64,000 nt of DNA, from contig NZ_JABFDM010000002.1 in assembly GCF_013178945.1 (NCBI RefSeq), forward strand, positions 310,001 to 374,000. Reading direction: 5' to 3'. The position numbers and the translations under genes were made by a program. Within the stretch, counting starts at the first letter, position 1, and each line of letters begins with the position of its first letter. This document shows positions 62,049-64,000 of the stretch, piece after piece. This DNA is from Bradyrhizobium aeschynomenes. Lineage in GTDB: Bacteria > Pseudomonadota > Alphaproteobacteria > Rhizobiales > Xanthobacteraceae. Below the pieces are notes generated by a model that saw only the letters and a list, made by a program, of their open reading frames with translations, was not told the DNA's origin and searched no databases.

Positions 62049-62966
62049 ATGGATTATTTCGCGCAGCAGCTCATCAACGGCCTCGTGCTCGGCTCGATCT
62101 ACGGCCTGATCGCCATCGGCTACACCATGGTCTATGGCATCGTCGGCATGATCAATTTTGCCCACGGCGACGTCTTCATGATCGGCGGCTTCATCGCGCT
62201 GATCTCGTTCCTGGTCCTCGTCTCGATCGGACTGACCGCTGTCCCGGTCATCCTGCTGATCGTGCTGCTGGTGGCGATGGCCATCACCGCGCTGTATGGC
62301 TGGACCATCGAGCGCATCGCCTATCGTCCGCTGCGCCATTCCTTCCGGCTGGCGCCGATGCTGTCGGCGATCGGCATGTCGTTCGTGCTGACGAATTTCT
62401 CACAGGTGTCGCAGGGCGCACGCGTCAAGCCGGTGCCGCCGATCGTCACCGGCGGCTACACGTTGCACGAGGGCGAGAGCGGCTTCGTCGTTCAGCTCTC
62501 CAACATTCAGATCGTGGTGGTGATCACCACGATCGTGTTGCTGGGACTATTCACCTGGCTGGTATCGCGCACGCGGCTCGGCCGCGACATGCGCGCCTGC
62601 GAGCAGGACCAGACCATGGCCGCGCTGCTCGGCGTCGACGTCGACCGCACCATCTCGATGACCTTCGTGATCGGCGCCGCGCTCGCTGCCGTCGCCGGCA
62701 TGATGTACCTGCTGTATTACGGCCTGGTCGATTTCTTCATGGGCTTCGTCGCCGGCATCAAGGCGTTCACGGCGGCCGTGCTCGGCGGCATTGGCTCGCT
62801 GCCGGGAGCGATGCTCGGCGGCCTCGCGATCGGACTGATCGAGACGTTCTGGTCGGCCTACTTCTCCGTGGAGTACAAGGACGTCGCAGCATTCTCGATC
62901 CTCATCGTGGTGCTGATCTTCATGCCGACCGGCCTGCTCGGCCGGCCCGAAGTCGAAAAAGTCTGA
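62049..62966 (+). CDS. livH: Branched-chain amino acid ABC transporter permease LivH
   Basis: A 305-residue inner-membrane permease with about eight helices: QQLINGLVLGSIYGLIAIGYTMVYGIVGMINFAHGDVFMIG is the diagnostic LivH start, and DMRACEQDQTMAALLGVD is the EAA-like coupling loop. It forms the channel with LivM for import of leucine, isoleucine, valine or related substrates from a periplasmic binding protein. ATG 62049 gives the canonical N-terminus. LivM follows after 14 bp. Confidence 0.95.
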   Translation: MDYFAQQLINGLVLGSIYGLIAIGYTMVYGIVGMINFAHGDVFMIGGFIALISFLVLVSIGLTAVPVILLIVLLVAMAITALYGWTIERIAYRPLRHSFRLAPMLSAIGMSFVLTNFSQVSQGARVKPVPPIVTGGYTLHEGESGFVVQLSNIQIVVVITTIVLLGLFTWLVSRTRLGRDMRACEQDQTMAALLGVDVDRTISMTFVIGAALAAVAGMMYLLYYGLVDFFMGFVAGIKAFTAAVLGGIGSLPGAMLGGLAIGLIETFWSAYFSVEYKDVAAFSILIVVLIFMPTGLLGRPEVEKV

Positions 62967-62980
62967 AGACGGAGCCCGTG

Positions 62981-64000
62981 TGAGCGCGTCCCATCCCGCC
63001 TCGTCGAATGGCTCCGAACCGGTCGGAGCCGCCTTCATCCTCAAAAAGGCCTTTCTCAGCGCCCTCGTCGCACTCGGCCTGTTCTCGCTGATGATCGGCG
63101 TCCGGACCGAAGCGGGCCAGAGCGGCCAGCTCGAATACTGGACGCGCTTCGGCGATCTCGCCAGCCTGGTCGCGGCGGTTTTCGTCGGCTCGATCATCGT
63201 CGAGCTGCTACGGCTGTGGCTCGGTCCGCGCGGCGGCCTCGGCAGCTTCGTGCCCCCCTCGGTGCAGAGCGGCCTGTCGATCGCCGGCCGCTATCTCGCG
63301 CCGGCGCTGCTGATCTTCACCTTCCTCGTGCCGGTGATCTTCTACAATCAGCGCTACATTCTCGATCTCGGCATCCTGGTGCTCACTTATGTGATGCTCG
63401 GCTGGGGCCTCAACGTCGTGGTCGGCCTGGCCGGCCTGCTGGACCTCGGCTATGTCGCGTTCTACGCGGTCGGCGCCTATTCCTACGGGCTGCTGTCGAC
63501 CACCTTCGGCCTGTCGTTCTGGATCTGCCTGCCGCTCGCCGGCATCCTCGCCGCATTCTGGGGCGTGCTGCTCGGCTTCCCGGTGCTGCGGCTGCGCGGC
63601 GACTATCTCGCGATCGTCACGCTCGCATTTGGTGAAATCATCCGCCTGGTGCTGATCAATTGGCAGGACGTCACGGGCGGCCCCAACGGTGTCTCCGGCA
63701 TCCCGCGCCCCACCCTTTTCGGCATTCCGCTGACGCCGGGTGAAGGCGGCCTCGCGGCCATGCTCGGCATTCCCTTTTCGCCGACGCATCGCATCGTCTT
63801 CCTGTTCTATCTGATCCTGGCGCTGGCGCTGCTCACCAACTGGGTCACCATCCGGCTGCGCCGGCTGCCGATCGGCCGCGCCTGGGAAGCGCTGCGCGAG
63901 GACGAGGTCGCCTGCCGCGCCCTCGGCATCAACATCACCACGACGAAGCTCACCGCGTTCGCCACCGGCGCCATGTTCGGCGGCTTCGCCGGGGCCTTCT
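62981..64000 (+). CDS. livM: Branched-chain amino acid ABC transporter permease LivM, partial
   Basis: The first 340 codons are in the window; the gene runs off the right edge. GTG 62981 starts it, with CGGAG upstream. An N-terminal extension with two or three helices precedes the conserved part (YILDLGILVLTYVMLGWGLNVVVGLAGLLDLGYVAFYAVGAY), and the coupling loop is RAWEALREDEVACRALGIN. It pairs with LivH; the livG and livF ATPase genes are expected next. Confidence 0.94.

Overview
The window is high-GC alphaproteobacterial chromosome, most likely Bradyrhizobium or a close relative such as Rhodopseudomonas. The evidence is the dense scatter of GTCATTCCGGGGC...GGAATCCATA palindromic repeats between genes, a second CCTCATCCTGAGGAG repeat inside groESL, CIRCE-type control of groESL, an aerobic CO-dehydrogenase-like (cox) maturation operon, and liv-type amino-acid permeases. 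No CRISPR array, prophage or insertion sequence was recognised.

Layout. 1-9.3 kb: partial HCCA isomerase, GST, MetE-like methyltransferase, a large glycine-rich autotransporter, a DUF1906/CHAP peptidoglycan hydrolase, gpt and a CinA-type molybdopterin-binding protein. 9.5-14.2 kb: the ATP-grasp / alpha-E / transglutaminase / Anbu set, a predicted peptide-tagging and proteasome-like system. 14.2-20.6 kb: SDR, MFS and CNT transporters, an OafA-type acyltransferase, and a cupin with a histone-H1-like tail. 20.8-23.7 kb: usg and a CIRCE-controlled groESL operon. 23.7-26.5 kb: LysR/isochorismatase pair and a YIP1-signal peptidase I fusion.

26.6-32.6 kb: an RNA-repair island on the minus strand. 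It has two divergent RtcB ligases, a GIY-YIG protein, a slipin (SPFH/Band 7) protein and, just upstream of the slipin gene, two abutting tRNA-like sequences. The tRNA-like pair has its own promoter-like sequence and a terminal hairpin. This is the most interesting part of the window.

32.9-36.1 kb: HNH endonuclease, a small hypothetical protein, an interspersed repeat module and a DUF2778 protein. 36.3-40.3 kb: FkbM methyltransferase, GT39 and GT2-GtrA glycosylation genes, with a decayed GT39 C-terminus next to them. 40.6-52.5 kb: DUF72/DUF488 pair, tannase-family esterase, a TetR-HlyD-ABC-permease export operon ending in a class III cyclase with a perfect 18-bp operator, GH4 glycosidase, alcohol dehydrogenase, and DUF2000 and DUF4189 proteins.

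52.8-59.8 kb: an eight-gene operon for a molybdenum hydroxylase of the CO dehydrogenase family (coxG, coxS, coxM, coxD, coxE, split xdhC, MoeA/MobA-like fusion). No large catalytic subunit gene (coxL) is present where it is expected. 60-64 kb: PcaD-like hydrolase, small proteins, and the start of a branched-chain amino-acid ABC transporter (livH, partial livM).

Functions are inferred from protein motifs and gene order read by eye. No database search was run.
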